This document shows, one piece after another, positions 11,568 to 21,670 of a stretch of 64,000 nt of DNA (position 1 is the first letter of the stretch; each line of letters begins with the position of its first letter). The notes beneath the pieces are model-generated. The model was not told the DNA's origin. It saw only the letters and a program-made list of their open reading frames with translations, and did not search any database. The position numbers were made by a program, and so were the translations under genes. The stretch is taken from assembly GCA_019448385.1 (NCBI GenBank), contig JAGTXO010000045.1:187501-251500 (forward strand). The letters run 5' to 3'. The stretch comes from Diacronema lutheri. Lineage: Eukaryota > Haptophyta > Pavlovophyceae > Pavlovales > Pavlovaceae.

Positions 11568-12737
11568 ATGAGCGGCGCGGGCAGGGGGAAGAAGCGGCGC
11601 TCGACACCGTCGGTGTCGGACCGGCGCAAGCTACCGTACGTGCTGCTGCACTACGACGCCGACGGTGCCGTGCGCAAGCCCACCGAAGCCGAGCTGCTTG
11701 ACGTCGTACGCCGCTTCCCCAGCGTGGCCGCAGCGTTTGAGCCGCCGAGCGCGCCCGCCGGCGCGGCGGCCGGCCGCACCGTCGGCGGCGGCGGCGGCGG
11801 CGGCGGTGGCGGCGGTGGCGGCGGCGCGCGCAAGAGCGGCGCCGGCGTACCGACGCGCTGGCAGGACGAGTGCCGCAAGTGCCTCGACGCGCTCACCAAG
11901 GTCACGAAGCACTCGGTCTTCTTCATGCAGCCTGTCGACCCGATCGCGCAGGGCATCCCCGAGTATTTGAACGTGATCAAGAGCCCGATGGACCTGGGCA
12001 CGGTGCGCGGCAAGCTGCACGCGGAGACGTACACTACGCCTTACGCCTTTAACGACGACGTCTGCCTCACTTTCACCAACGCGATCACGTTCAACGCCGC
12101 GAGCCATCCCGTGCACCTTGCGGCCGCGACGCTGCTCGCAAAGTTCAAAAATAAGGTCGCGCCCATCCTGCAGGTCTTCGACGCGGCTGCAAGCGGCGCG
12201 GGCGACGGCAACGAGCCGGCCGGCGCGGCGGCCGACGAGCAGCCCGCCGCTGACGCCGATGCCGACGGCGCCGTTTCACCCGCCGACGGCGCGCCGGCGG
12301 CCGCCACAGGCCGCGGCGCGGCGCTGCCGGCCGGGGCGGGCGTGGTGCTCTCGGCGCTCGAGAGCGATCACAGGCCGCAGCCCGACCGCGGCGCGGCGGC
12401 GCCGGGCGCAAGCGCCAACGCGAGCGGCGGGAAAGTGGCAGCGCCGCTCGGTGGAGGCGGCGGGAAAGTGGCAACGCCGCTCGGTGGAGGCGGCGGTGCG
12501 CGCGGCGGCGGCAAGACGGTCGCTGATGAGGACGACGATTCAAATGGGGACGGGGACGGGGACGGGGACGGGGACGGGGACGGGGACGGGGACGGGGACG
12601 GGGACGGGGACGGGGACGGTTCGGAGGGCGGCGAGGAGGAGGCGGACGGCGACGACGACGCGGACGTCGAGGCGGGCCAGGCGGATGCGGACGCGGACGA
12701 CAACGACGACGGCGACAACGACGGTGGCGACGGCGGC

Positions 12738-12772
<35 letters not shown>

Positions 12773-13076
12773 CAGCGCACAGGTGATGGGTGGCGGCAAG
12801 GTGCCCCGCCAGCTCTCGGCTGTCAGGCCGCTCGGCAGTGGCGGCAAGGTGCCCGCGCCTCTCTCGGCGGGCGGCAAGCGGGCAGCCCCCCTCGGTGGAG
12901 GCGACGACGACGACGACGTTGACGCGGAGGGCGGGTCGGGCGACGATTGCGACGACAACGCGAATGACGAGCAGGGCGACGCTGACGGCGACGGTGCGGA
13001 AGGTGGGGGCGCGGATGCCGATGCCGACGGCGACGACGCCGACGATGACGGCGACGCCGAGATGGCAGACTCGTGA
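11568..13076 (+). CDS. Bromodomain protein with long acidic repeat tail
   Basis: A single exon of 502 codons. A basic N-terminus (GRGKKRRS) and a Gly-rich linker lead into a bromodomain at about residues 95-205. It shows the ZA-loop sequence PVDPIAQGIPEYLNVIKSPM, then DLGTVRGKL, and FNDDVCLTFTNAITFN with the acetyl-lysine-binding Asn. The rest is low complexity: GGKVAxPLGGG repeats and very acidic stretches, including Gly-Asp dipeptides from a perfect hexanucleotide repeat at 12,546-12,619. BET-type and PCAF-type bromodomain proteins are the known relatives. No second bromodomain or ET domain is seen, so it is probably a chromatin-bound protein of unknown partner. Convergent with LSM4, 93 bp between stops. 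Confidence 0.82.
12546..12619 (+). repeat. (GGGGAC)n hexanucleotide repeat in coding sequence
   Basis: About twelve perfect hexanucleotide units encode alternating Gly-Asp in the acidic tail of the bromodomain protein. A unit length divisible by three keeps the frame open whatever the copy number. Confidence 0.95.
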
Positions 13077-13169
13077 GGCACGGACGCAGAGCCAACAGGG
13101 CAACGCTCGCTCTCACATCTGAAATTTCATCGCATCGTTGTGACGGCAAATTTTGAAGTTTCCCGCGCG

Positions 13170-14223
13170 CTATACACCGCGCCCGCCACGGCCCCCGCGG
13201 CCGCCGCGCGCGTCGCCTCGGCCTTCGCCGCGCCCGCGCCCTGCGCCGCGCCCGCGCGCGCCGTCGCCGCTGCGCCCGCGCCCACCGCCGCGTCCGCGCG
13301 CGCCGTCGCCGCCACGCCCGCCGCGCCCGCCGTCGCCGCGCGCGCCCCGCCCGCCGCCGCCTCCGCGCCCGCCAAATTGCGCCGCGAGGACCTGCGAGCG
13401 CGAGGCGCGGCGGCGTGCGACGCGGCGTGTGGGACGAATGGCGACGTGGCGCGCCGCCGGTGCGCGCGCGCGCACTCGGCAGGCCGCCGGGGTGGGCACG
13501 GGGCGCGCGCGCGTCGGGCACGTGCGCCAACGCGCGTGGCATGGGCGCGGCGCACCTGCGGATCCTCGTCGGGCGTGGCGAGGATGACCTCATCGGGGAT
13601 GCGCACGTACTTGATGTTGTTCCCGCGCACGAGCACCTCGGCCATGCGCCAGAACCGGTCGCCGTCGCGCGCGGTGCAGATAGCTTCCTTGATTTGCAAA
13701 TTCATCCAGCCATCGCAGCTGCCACGCGCAGCGCGCGGGCACGCGCGGGGCGGTGGGCGCGCGCGTGAGCGCGTCAGTGGACGCGTGGGCTAGCGCGCGC
13801 GCGCCGGCTGTCGCGCGCGGCGCGTGCGTGCGGCTGCGGCGGGCGCTCACCCGGCGAGGAAGCCGTTGTACGTCTCGCCGGTCTTGAGCTCTACCAGCTG
13901 CGCCGTGTGGGGCGGGGTGGGCGGACAGAGGAGGGGGCGCGGATCAGCGGAGGAAGAGAGGCGGGGCCGGCCGGTCGCGCGCGGGTTGCCGTGGGCGTGG
14001 CGCGCACCGACGCTCACGCCACGGCCGCGCGCGCGCCGCGCGCTCCCCGCCCCTCGCGCGGTGCGTGCGCGAGCGCCGCGCGCACCATCGGATGGCCGAT
14101 CGCGGCTTTGAGCAAGGAGAGCGGGAGCTGCGACGCGCGAGGGGTGGCGGCGCGGGCGCGCGCAACGCCGAGCCGCGTGAGATGGGAGCGCCCGCGGCGG
14201 CTACCGGCGCGAGCGTGTACCAT
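13170..14223 (-). CDS. LSM4: LSM4, U6 snRNA-associated Sm-like protein
   Basis: Exons are 14223-14221 (ATG only), 14127-14086, 13897-13851, 13718-13556 and 13391-13170, about 158 residues. The joined start MLPLSLLKAAIGHPM matches LSM4. It continues with LVELKTGETYNGFLAG and CDGWMNLQIKEAICTARDGD (Sm1), then RFWRMAEVLVRGNNIKYVRI (Sm2). The C-terminus is Gly/Arg-rich (RGG/RG repeats), as in animal and plant LSM4. It belongs to the LSM2-8 ring that binds the U6 snRNA 3' end and the LSM1-7 decapping ring. The first intron directly follows the start codon. The downstream introns have GT donors (GTGCGC, GTGAGC) and CAG acceptors. Confidence 0.92.
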
Positions 14224-14280
14224 TGTGCGAGGCCGCCGGACGGTCCGGGCCTCTCCGGCGGTTTTTGGCGCGCAGCCAGC
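14224..14280. promoter_or_regulatory. 57-bp bidirectional promoter between LSM4 and a large unknown gene
   Basis: LSM4 starts at 14223 on the minus strand and the next gene can start at 14281 on the plus strand. If a plus-strand ATG at 14179 is used instead, the two genes would overlap at their 5' ends. Confidence 0.55.
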
Positions 14281-14624
14281 ATGAAGGGTGGGAGCGGCGA
14301 GGGCTATCGGCTCCTCGTCTTCGTCGAGTCGGTCGTGCCGGACGCGCCGATCGCGGCGCCGATCCTTGGCTTTCGGCTGTCGGAGCTGCCACCCCTCTTC
14401 ATTCCCGCGCCACCTCCGCCCCTGGGCCTCGAAAGCACGCGCCGGCTCGCGGGCGCGACGATCGCCTTTGGCGTCGGCCGCGAGGCGTCCTTCAGGGCGG
14501 CCGTGCCCCTGCCGCCGTACGTGACGCTGCACCTGCGCCTCGTCGATGAGGCGGACGGCCGCCTCGTCGGCTCGGGCGCGCTCCGAATCCCCACGCGCGG
14601 CGGCGGTGTCGGCGACGGGAGCGC

Positions 14625-14656
<32 letters not shown>

Positions 14657-16533
14657 GCGATGGCGCGGGCGGCTATGCGGGCGACGCGGACGAGGTCGCG
14701 CGCTTCGTCGAGTGCCGGCTGAGCCGCGCGCCAACGGCGCACGCGCCGTCGACGCGGCTCACGAGCGCGCAGCGCCACGCGGCGGAGCAGCGCGCCGCGC
14801 TCAACGCCGCCGCGGCCGCCGCATCCTCTGCCGCGCTCGACCCCGACGCGGCAGGTGCGCACCCATCGGCGCGCACGGCGCCGGCGGACGTGCGCCCGAC
14901 GCGCAGCGGCGCGGCGGGCGCGGCGGGCGAGAGCGCACTCGTGCGATTTCGCTGGCGCCTCGTCCCCGACGCGCTCCGCGGCCTCGCGCCGGACTGGGAA
15001 GCAGCGGCGATCGCCGGCGTGGCGGACGCGCGCGCGGACGGCGGCGGCGCGGGATCGGAGGCGGAGGCGGAGGCGCGCATCTACAGGGCCGAGGCGGCCA
15101 AGGTGGCGACGGCGGCGACGGCGACGGTGACGGAGGCGGCAATGCGCGACGCGGCCATCGAGCGCAACGCTCCGACAGTCCACGCGCACGATGGCTGCGC
15201 CGAGCCTCCGGGCGCGAGCATCTCGCGCGCCGGCAGAGCGCCGCCCGCGCGCGCGCGCGCGCCGCTCGGCGCAGCCGCGGCGACGTCGCCGAGCGGCGCG
15301 GACGCGCGCGCTGCGCCGCCGCCGCCGCCTGCGTGCGAGCCGCTCGCGCGCGCGCTCGGCTGTGCGGGCGGCGGCGCGCCTCCGATGCGCGGCGTGATAC
15401 CGGGAACGCTCGAGGTCCGACGTCCGACATGCGGTGTCGGAACGGCGTCGGACGGCGGCGCGCGCGTCGCGGGCTCCGCCGAGCGCGGCTGGCAGTCCGC
15501 GACGGGCTCGGACGGCGCGCGCGCGCGCGGCGGCCACACCGTCGGCGCGGCGCACGCCGGCGTGGGGCAGCCTGACGCGATCATGTTTGTGCGCGCCGCC
15601 ACGCAGCAGCCGCTGCGCGCGCGGTGGTGGGCGGACGATGAGACGTTGGCGCCGACGGTTGGCCGCACGGAGCTCGCGCCGCCCCAACCGCCCGCGCTCC
15701 ACTTCGTCGCGCCGCCCGGCAGCGGAGGGTGCGGCGAGAACGGCGCACTGCCCGCACGCCGCCGCGCGCCGCACCCTCTGCACGCCGCGTGGCGCGCGGA
15801 CGCGCCGCCGCGCCGCGTCGGCGAGGCGCCGCAGCCGTTCGCCGCGGCGGAGCGCGCCGCGTCGGCGGCCGAGGACGGCGGCGTGTGGCTGCGCGCCGAG
15901 CCGCTGAACGCGGCGGCCGGCAGCGCTGCGCCGGCCGGCGGAACGGGCAACGACGGTCCGGATGACGGTCCGGATGACGGTCCGGCCGCGCGCCCGGCGT
16001 GGCGCCCGTCGGGCGCCGAGGCTGCGCGCGCGGCGGAGGCGCGCTGTGCGCACGCCGCGCCCGCGGCGCCGCCGCCATACTCTCGCCGACCGTTACTCGC
16101 CACGTCGCGCGCGGCCCTCGCGCAGCTCAACCTCGACCTCGAGTACATGGCGAGTCGCGACTACGCTGCGCAGCTGATGCGAGCGCAGATCTTGGAGGCG
16201 AATCCGCAGCTGTACAGGGCGCCTCGCCCGCGGGACGAGCAGAGGCGCGGCGCGAGCGACGACGAGGCCGACGGCAGCGCGTGCGGCGCGAGCATGCCGC
16301 CGAGTCCGCGCGGCGGGCATGGCGCGGGCGCGCGCGGCCCGCGCAGCCCGCGCCGCGCCTCGCCCGGCCGCGCCGCGCCGCGCGACGCGCTGGTCGACGC
16401 GTCGCCGCGCGCCGGCGCGCGTGCGGGCAGCGGCCGCGCACTCGAACCGCCGAGCGCGGGCGCACCGCCGCCTGGTGCGTCGTGGGCGCGGCTCTTTGCG
16501 AGGCCTGCGCCGCCGTCGCGCTGCCGCTCGTGA
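14281..16533 (+). CDS. Unknown 750-residue protein with a folded N-terminal domain
   Basis: I do not recognise the family. From ATG 14281 the frame is open to TGA 16533 without an intron. Residues 1-100 look folded, with alternating beta-type strands (YRLLVFVESVV, PILGFRLSELPPL, YVTLHLRLVDEADG) reminiscent of a C2-like beta-sandwich. A second compact region is ALVRFRWRLVPDALRGL near residue 220. The middle is Ala/Arg/Pro-rich low complexity. Near 620-650 a helical block has LAQLNLDLEYMASRDYAAQL and LMRAQILEANPQLY. The C-terminus is Ser/Pro/Arg-rich. An in-frame ATG at 14179 is an alternative start, but it would lie inside LSM4 intron 1. Confidence 0.6.
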
Positions 16534-16615
16534 GCGGCTGATGAACTCTAGCGTGCCGTGTGGGTGCATCCCTCCGACGATGGAGACGGTCCGATCGGTT
16601 CGGATCCAGGCAGAC

Positions 16616-17158
16616 TCAGTTCCAACAGCCAAAGTTCCAACAGCCCCGCGCTCTTTGCGGCTCGCCACGGAGGCTCGGCTCGCCGCGCGGCTCGCCACCG
16701 CCCCAGTCCCACGCGAGCGGCACGGCGAGGATGGCCGAGTTGAGCGTCAGCCTCGTCACCATCGCCGGCTGGTTGCGCTCGAGCAGCCAGTGGCCGACGG
16801 GCACCTGCAGCAGCCACGAGCCGCACCACGCGCACAGCGCGACGGCCAGGCGGGCGCGCGTAGAAGGTAGCGCAGCGCCGAGCGCGTCGACGAGCGCGGC
16901 GAGTGCAAGCTGCGCAGGGCCGAGCGCGACGGAGATGGGCGGATGCAGCGGCAGCACGTACGCGCCGAGCGCGAGCTGCGCGAGCCAGGGGGCGCGTGGC
17001 GCGAGCTGCGCGAGGGCGAGGAGGCACGCCGCCCATTCGAGTGGGACGCATGCCGCGTGCAGTAACCAGTTGGCGCGACACGCGTGGTGCGCGCGGTACA
17101 GCCGCAGCTCCGATGCGTACGCGGCGCGCAGCCGCGCGAGCGCATCACCGACCGCCAT
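16616..17158 (-). CDS. Mpo1-like / DUF962 family ER membrane dioxygenase homolog
   Basis: A single exon of 180 residues. LYRAHHACRANWLLHAACVP gives the family's early His cluster (H..H...N...H..G/CVP). Hydrophobic segments follow (WAACLLALAQLA, LALGAYVLPLHP), then GSWLLQVPVGHWLLERNQPA, matching the Q.iGH...E.n.PA block of DUF962. Yeast Mpo1 is an Fe(II)-dependent dioxygenase in phytosphingosine breakdown (fatty-acid alpha-oxidation) in the ER; a similar lipid role is inferred. The last 30 residues are atypical, with short Gly/Glu/Pro and Trp-Asn repeats. Convergent with the preceding unknown gene, 82 bp between stops. Confidence 0.78.
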   Translation of the reverse strand: MAVGDALARLRAAYASELRLYRAHHACRANWLLHAACVPLEWAACLLALAQLAPRAPWLAQLALGAYVLPLHPPISVALGPAQLALAALVDALGAALPSTRARLAVALCAWCGSWLLQVPVGHWLLERNQPAMVTRLTLNSAILAVPLAWDWGGGEPRGEPSLRGEPQRARGCWNFGCWN

Positions 17159-17699
17159 CGCCGACGTTACACGGGAGGTTAAGGCAAGGGTTAAGTAACG
17201 TCGAGCGTCGGACGGCCGTGCTCGCCCGTCGCGCCGGCCGCCGGCGCGCTGGCCGCCGGCCGGCTGTGCGCGAAGCTCGAACTCGCGAGCTACGCGCTGC
17301 TCGCAAGCGGCCGCTCGCGGGTGTAGCTCGTGCGGCTTCCGGGGCTGGAACGCTCAAGCTCGCGCCCAACGCGCGCTGGCTTCGCGAGCCCGCGAGCCGC
17401 GCGCGCGGCGGCGCGCGCGCGCCGGGCGGCGACGGTGGCAGCGACGGCGACGGTGCGTCGTCATTTGCCGGCTCGTTGCTCGGATCGTCCGTAGTTTTGG
17501 CGTGCTCGCGCGCGTCGGCCGTCTCCTCACTCCCGAGCGCCTCAGATCGCACCGCGAAGCCCTGCGGCCTCGGCGGGCCGCGCGCGCGCCCCGAGGCGGC
17601 GGCCGCGCGCGCCGTCGGCCGCCTGCGCGCGGACGGCGGCGGCTCGTGCCCGGCACCCGCGCTTTCAGTAGGCTGCGCCGCGCGCGCCCGCTCGAAGCT

Positions 17700-17815
17700 G
17701 CGCCATTGCGCTCGAGATGGCTCCGGTGCTGTCTTAACCGACGCGCTCGAAATGGGTGCGGTGCTGTCTTGCCCGACGCGCTCGAGATGGGTGCGGTCTC
17801 CGGTGCGGCCGACAT
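17700..17815. repeat. 36-37 bp tandem repeat, three copies
   Basis: Three imperfect copies carry a shared CGCGCTCGAGATGGG-type core followed by TGCGGTGCTGTCTT, in the gene-poor block. Confidence 0.75.
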
Positions 17816-17871
17816 TGCGTCTGGTTCGAGCTGTGGGCGCCCGCGCACGGCGTGCCGCTCGGTAAGCACTT

Positions 17872-18048
17872 GGGTGTGCGAGGGGCTGTGGCAGCTTTGT
17901 GTGTGTTGCCGCGGGGCTTCTGTTTCCCTCGGGTGTGCGAGGGGCTGTGGCAGCTTTGTGTGTGTTGCCGCGGGGCTTCTGTTTCCCTCGGGTGTGCGAG
18001 GGGCTGTGGCAGCTTTGTGTATGTTGCCGCGGGGCTTCTGTTTTTCCG
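17872..18048. repeat. 59-bp tandem repeat, three near-perfect copies
   Basis: Copies begin at 17,872, 17,931 and 17,990, each starting GGGTGTGCGAGGGGCTGTGG. They differ by only a base or two, so the duplication is recent. Confidence 0.9.
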
Positions 18049-18945
18049 CTCAGCTGCGGCGCGGACGCGCGCGCATGCACCGCCGCCGGCGGCGGCGGCG
18101 GCGACGACGGCGGCGGCGGTCTGGGCGGCAGGTGGCAGTGGCGGACGCAGCGACGCCCATCGCTTGGACGGCGCGTGCGGCGAGCGGCGAGCGGCGTGCG
18201 GCGTGCGCCACTTCTCTGGCCGCACTCGTCACGCGCCGGCTGCCTGCGCCCGAGGCACAGCTGCGCACGCAGCTCGTGCGGCGTTGCAAAAGTCCGGTTG
18301 GGTCCTGCCCAGTGAGCTGGCCATTGCGTGCGCGGACTGGCGACGGTGTTGCGCTCGGCGCCGCTGCGCCAAGTCAGGGCGCGCTCGGCGCGCGGCTCGC
18401 TGCGCTCAATCTCGTGCTTTGTCACTAATGACAAGTCCATGTGGACTGTGGGTGTGTGGGGGGGGGGGGGGGGGGGGGGGCGGGGGGGGGGGGGGGGGAG
18501 GGACAGTCGGGCTGCCCCTTGTCATCATTCAACTCGCTGTGTAGATGGTCAAGCCAAATCCGATCAGGGGCACGATCGAGCGCCCCGAGTGCAGCGCGGG
18601 CCATTCGGAAGGACGTCCTTGTGAGGGAGCTCTTCGCGTTTGGCGAGCGGGGGAGCACGACGCGCAGCGTTGCTGCGGCGGCGTGCGGGCGGCGAGCAGC
18701 GGTCGGGCTGCTCGCGACGAGGCCGGAGCAGACGGCGCCGTGGCCGCCGGCGCAGGTGACGCGCGCCGACGAGCCGTAGCGAGCGTCCGTGATCCGCACG
18801 GCGGTTGGAGCGGGCCGGCTGGTGCGGCGCGCTCGGCCACGGGTGGCGGCGTGCACGGGCGTGCCGAATGCGGTACGCGTCGCCAGCCGCGCGCGACCTG
18901 GGCAGAGCCCGCAAAGCGTCGACCGCTGCGCGGCTCGGCCGTGCG

Positions 18946-21670
18946 TCAACGCCGGCCGCGCTTCGGCCCGCGCGCGCTGCCGCCGCCGGCACTGGCGCTG
19001 GCAGCTCCGCGGGCGGGGGTGCGGGCGCGAGCGCCGCCGCCGCCACCGCCGCCGCGCCCGCCGCCGTCGTCGCCACCGCCGTCGCCGCCGCCGCCTCCCC
19101 CGCCGTCATCGTCGTCGTCGCCGCCGCCGCCTCCGTCGCCGTCGCCGTCGCCGTCGCCCTCGCCGCCGCCGCCGTCGCCGCTGGCGTCGTCGTCGTCGTC
19201 GTCGTCGCCCTCGTCGTCGCCCTCGTCGCCGCCGTCGCACTCGTCGTCGCAGTCGTCGCCCTCGCCGTGCACCATGCGCTCCTCACGCTCCCACACCTCG
19301 CCGCGCGCCCACCAGGCGAGCACGAGGGCAAAGCGCTCAGGCGTCGACGTGGTGTCGCGCCCGGCCGCGTGCGCCGCCATGTCGTGCACGTCGTAGAAGA
19401 TGTTGCGCGCGGCGTTGTAGTCGCGGTGCACGGGCTTCTTGCCGCCGTTGCACGCCGGGCAGATGACGAGCGCGTGCACCGTGCGCGTGCCGCCCTTTGC
19501 CACGGGCAGGCGCGGGTTCTGCGCGAGCTCCGCGCCGCAGCGCTGCAGCCTGCCGCCCTTGGCGAGCCGCGGCATCGAGCAGTGCATCGACGTGTACGGC
19601 TCGGGCACGAAGACGGCCGCGACGCCGCGCCGCCGCAGCTCGCGCAGCAGCCCCACCTGGAAGGCGGGCGGCGCGCCCTTGGGCTGCGCGCCCTTGTGGT
19701 CGTGCAGCCACTTGCCCACGCACACGAGCAGCCGGTCGCGCGTCACGCCGTCGACGCAGTGCGCCGCGATGAGCGCCTCGGCGACGCGCGCCGCGTTGGA
19801 CCGCCCGCCGCTGTCGCGCCGCCAGCGCTCCTTGCGGCGCGCCGGCGCGTCGTACACGTGCTCGGCGGCGCGCTCGCGCACCCGCGCGCTCTCGCGGTGG
19901 AAGGCGATGTATTTGCCCGCGTCGAGCACCTTGGCGCTGTGCGCCTCGCCAAGCCGCGCCTCGTCCGCCTCCACGCTGAACTCCTCGCCGCGCCCGTCGG
20001 TGCGCACGCGCCGCCGCGCCGCGTTGGTCTTGGCCGTCTCGCGCGCAAAGCCCGCGGCGCGCGCGCGCGCGCGCTGCGTGAACTGCCGCCAGACGGCCGC
20101 CCGCCCGACGTGCGCAGAGTAGGTGGTGATGTTGCCCATGTTCGGGTCGGCCGCGACGACGACCGCCTCCTCGATGTCGATCGCCCGCCGCAGCTCGGAG
20201 CCGAGCGCGACGGCGATGCGCCCGTCCGGCCGGCGCCAGCGGTGCAGGACGCTCGAGCTGCCGGCCGGCGCCTGCGCCTTCGGCACGAGGACGGTCGCGA
20301 CGGCGTGCACGGCGACGCCATCCGTCACCACCGACGTGACGGGCTGCCGGCCCGGGAGCGGCACGCGCGGCAGCGGCGCGAGGCCCACCCACGAGCGCCG
20401 CGCGTGCCACGGCAGATCGGCCGGCGGCCGCTCGCGCCCGGCGTAGTCGAAGACGCGGTTGGAGATGTCGAAGCGCGTCGCGAAGACCGCGTACCTGACG
20501 CGCACGTCGGACATTGGCGGGACAAACGAGCCGCCTTGAGCGGTCCACTTGATCGGCTCGCCATCGTGGTCGCGCAGGTCCAGCGCCTTGAGCCGCGCGC
20601 GCAGCTCCTTGCGCTCGTCGTCCGGGAGCGTCTCCCAGATGGCGTTCGCGGTGAGGCGCACGTTGCGCGGCACCTGCGCGCAGCGCGCGGCGCGCGAGCG
20701 CGCGGGCGCGTGACCAACCTGGCCGCGGGGCGGCGCGCACGGCGGCGGCGCGCGCGCTTGGGCGCTCGGCGGCGGTAGCGGCAGCCGCGCCTCGCGCGCA
20801 CATTGTGCGTGCGCAGCGGCGCCACATTATACCGCGGCGGCCGGTCGGTGAGCTGCGTGTACAGGCGCGCGAGCCGGCAGAGCAGCGCCTGCCCCTTGGC
20901 CACGTGCTGCAGGTTGCGGATCTGCACGAGGAAGTAGCGCGTCGTGTGCCGGTCGTAGTTCCACCTTTTCGTGGGCGCGCACTCGTAGTTGATCTTGTGG
21001 AGGACCATGTCGGGCAGGTGGCGGTCGAGCGCGGCGGGGCAGCCGACGCGCGCGCCCTCCACGTCGCCGCGCAGCAGCCGCTCGCACAGCTCGCGCACGC
21101 GCGCGTTTCGCTGCATCTCGGGCAGCGCGACGAGCGCCTCGTCGCGCTCGACTGCCGCGCGGACGACGTCGCGGAGCAGCCCGTTCACGACGCGCGATGG
21201 GTGCATCAGGCACGCGGTGGACACCTGCGTCGCCTCCTCCGCGAGGATCTTATCGAGGCCCACCGCGCAGACGGGCTGGACGCCGTCGGCCATCTCGCCG
21301 ACGGCGCGCGCCGTCGCCGCCTTGGTCTGCGCGGCGGCTTGCTCGGCGGGCTTGCCTCGGGCCGCTGCACCGTACGTGCTCACGTCCTTGTGCCAGCCGA
21401 TCGCCGAGAAGATCGCACGGACGGTTCCCTTGTCCATCGTGGTCGACGTGTGCACGCTTGTCGACGGGCCGCCCGACGCCGCGCCGACGGCCTGCGCGCT
21501 CGCCACCGCAGCCTCGTCGCGCACCACCTTGTTGATGGCGCGGTACGCCTGTGTCGTGAGCCTGTGCACGGCCGCCGCGATGCGCCGCAGCTCCTTCCGC
21601 GCACCGGGCTGCGCCGTCACCGCCTGCGGCCCCGCGTTGAGCGTCGAGCGCTTGACCACGAAGCCCGGGA
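18946..21670 (-). other. Fanzor (TnpB-like RuvC RNA-guided nuclease) domain of the polyprotein
   Basis: The N-terminal helical part begins near 21,670 (RIAAAVHRLTTQAYRAINKV) and runs through KINYECAPTKRWNYDRHTT and RYNVAPLRTHN. After the 128-bp intron come VPRNVRLTANAIWETL and the RuvC core. Numbered from 20673, D176 lies in VVAADPNMGNI (RuvC-I), E358 in VFVPEPYTSMHC, and D418 in VHRDYNAARNI (RuvC-III). The usual RuvC-II glutamate position falls at CVGKWLHDHKG, where a Gly is present. The zinc ribbon has C365, C379, C405 and C408, so the first C-x2-C knuckle is altered (C365-S-M-P). Fanzors are eukaryotic TnpB relatives that use a guide RNA from the 3' end of their locus. The acidic and Gly-rich tail after residue 460 is extra. 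Confidence 0.85.

Larger units (their letters stand above)
17159..18945. other. Intergenic block with minisatellites, no supported gene
   Basis: This is the first long gene-poor stretch and the junction between the compact region and the accessory block. It holds two minisatellites and a long poly-G run at about 18,459-18,499 (poly-C on the minus strand, followed there by a CAG, so possibly a 3' intron of the Fanzor gene). A minus-strand segment near 18,525-18,620 reads as ALDRAPDRIWLDHLHSEL and could be a small exon remnant. The long minus-strand open frame at 17,145-18,440 is dominated by repeats and is not accepted as a gene. Confidence 0.45.

Noticed and set aside
17872-18048. Possible CRISPR-like array (repeats of constant length)
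   Set aside because: The 59-bp units are contiguous with no variable spacers; it is a minisatellite in a eukaryotic genome.
17145-18440. Long minus-strand open frame (431 codons) in the gene-poor block
   Set aside because: It runs through two minisatellites and shows no coherent domain. GC-rich DNA with few stops makes such frames common here.
20325-20673. The 20,802-34,103 frame continuing unspliced to 20,325
   Set aside because: Past 20,801 that frame becomes Arg/Ser-rich shadow text, while the in-phase 128-bp intron leads into the conserved Fanzor core.
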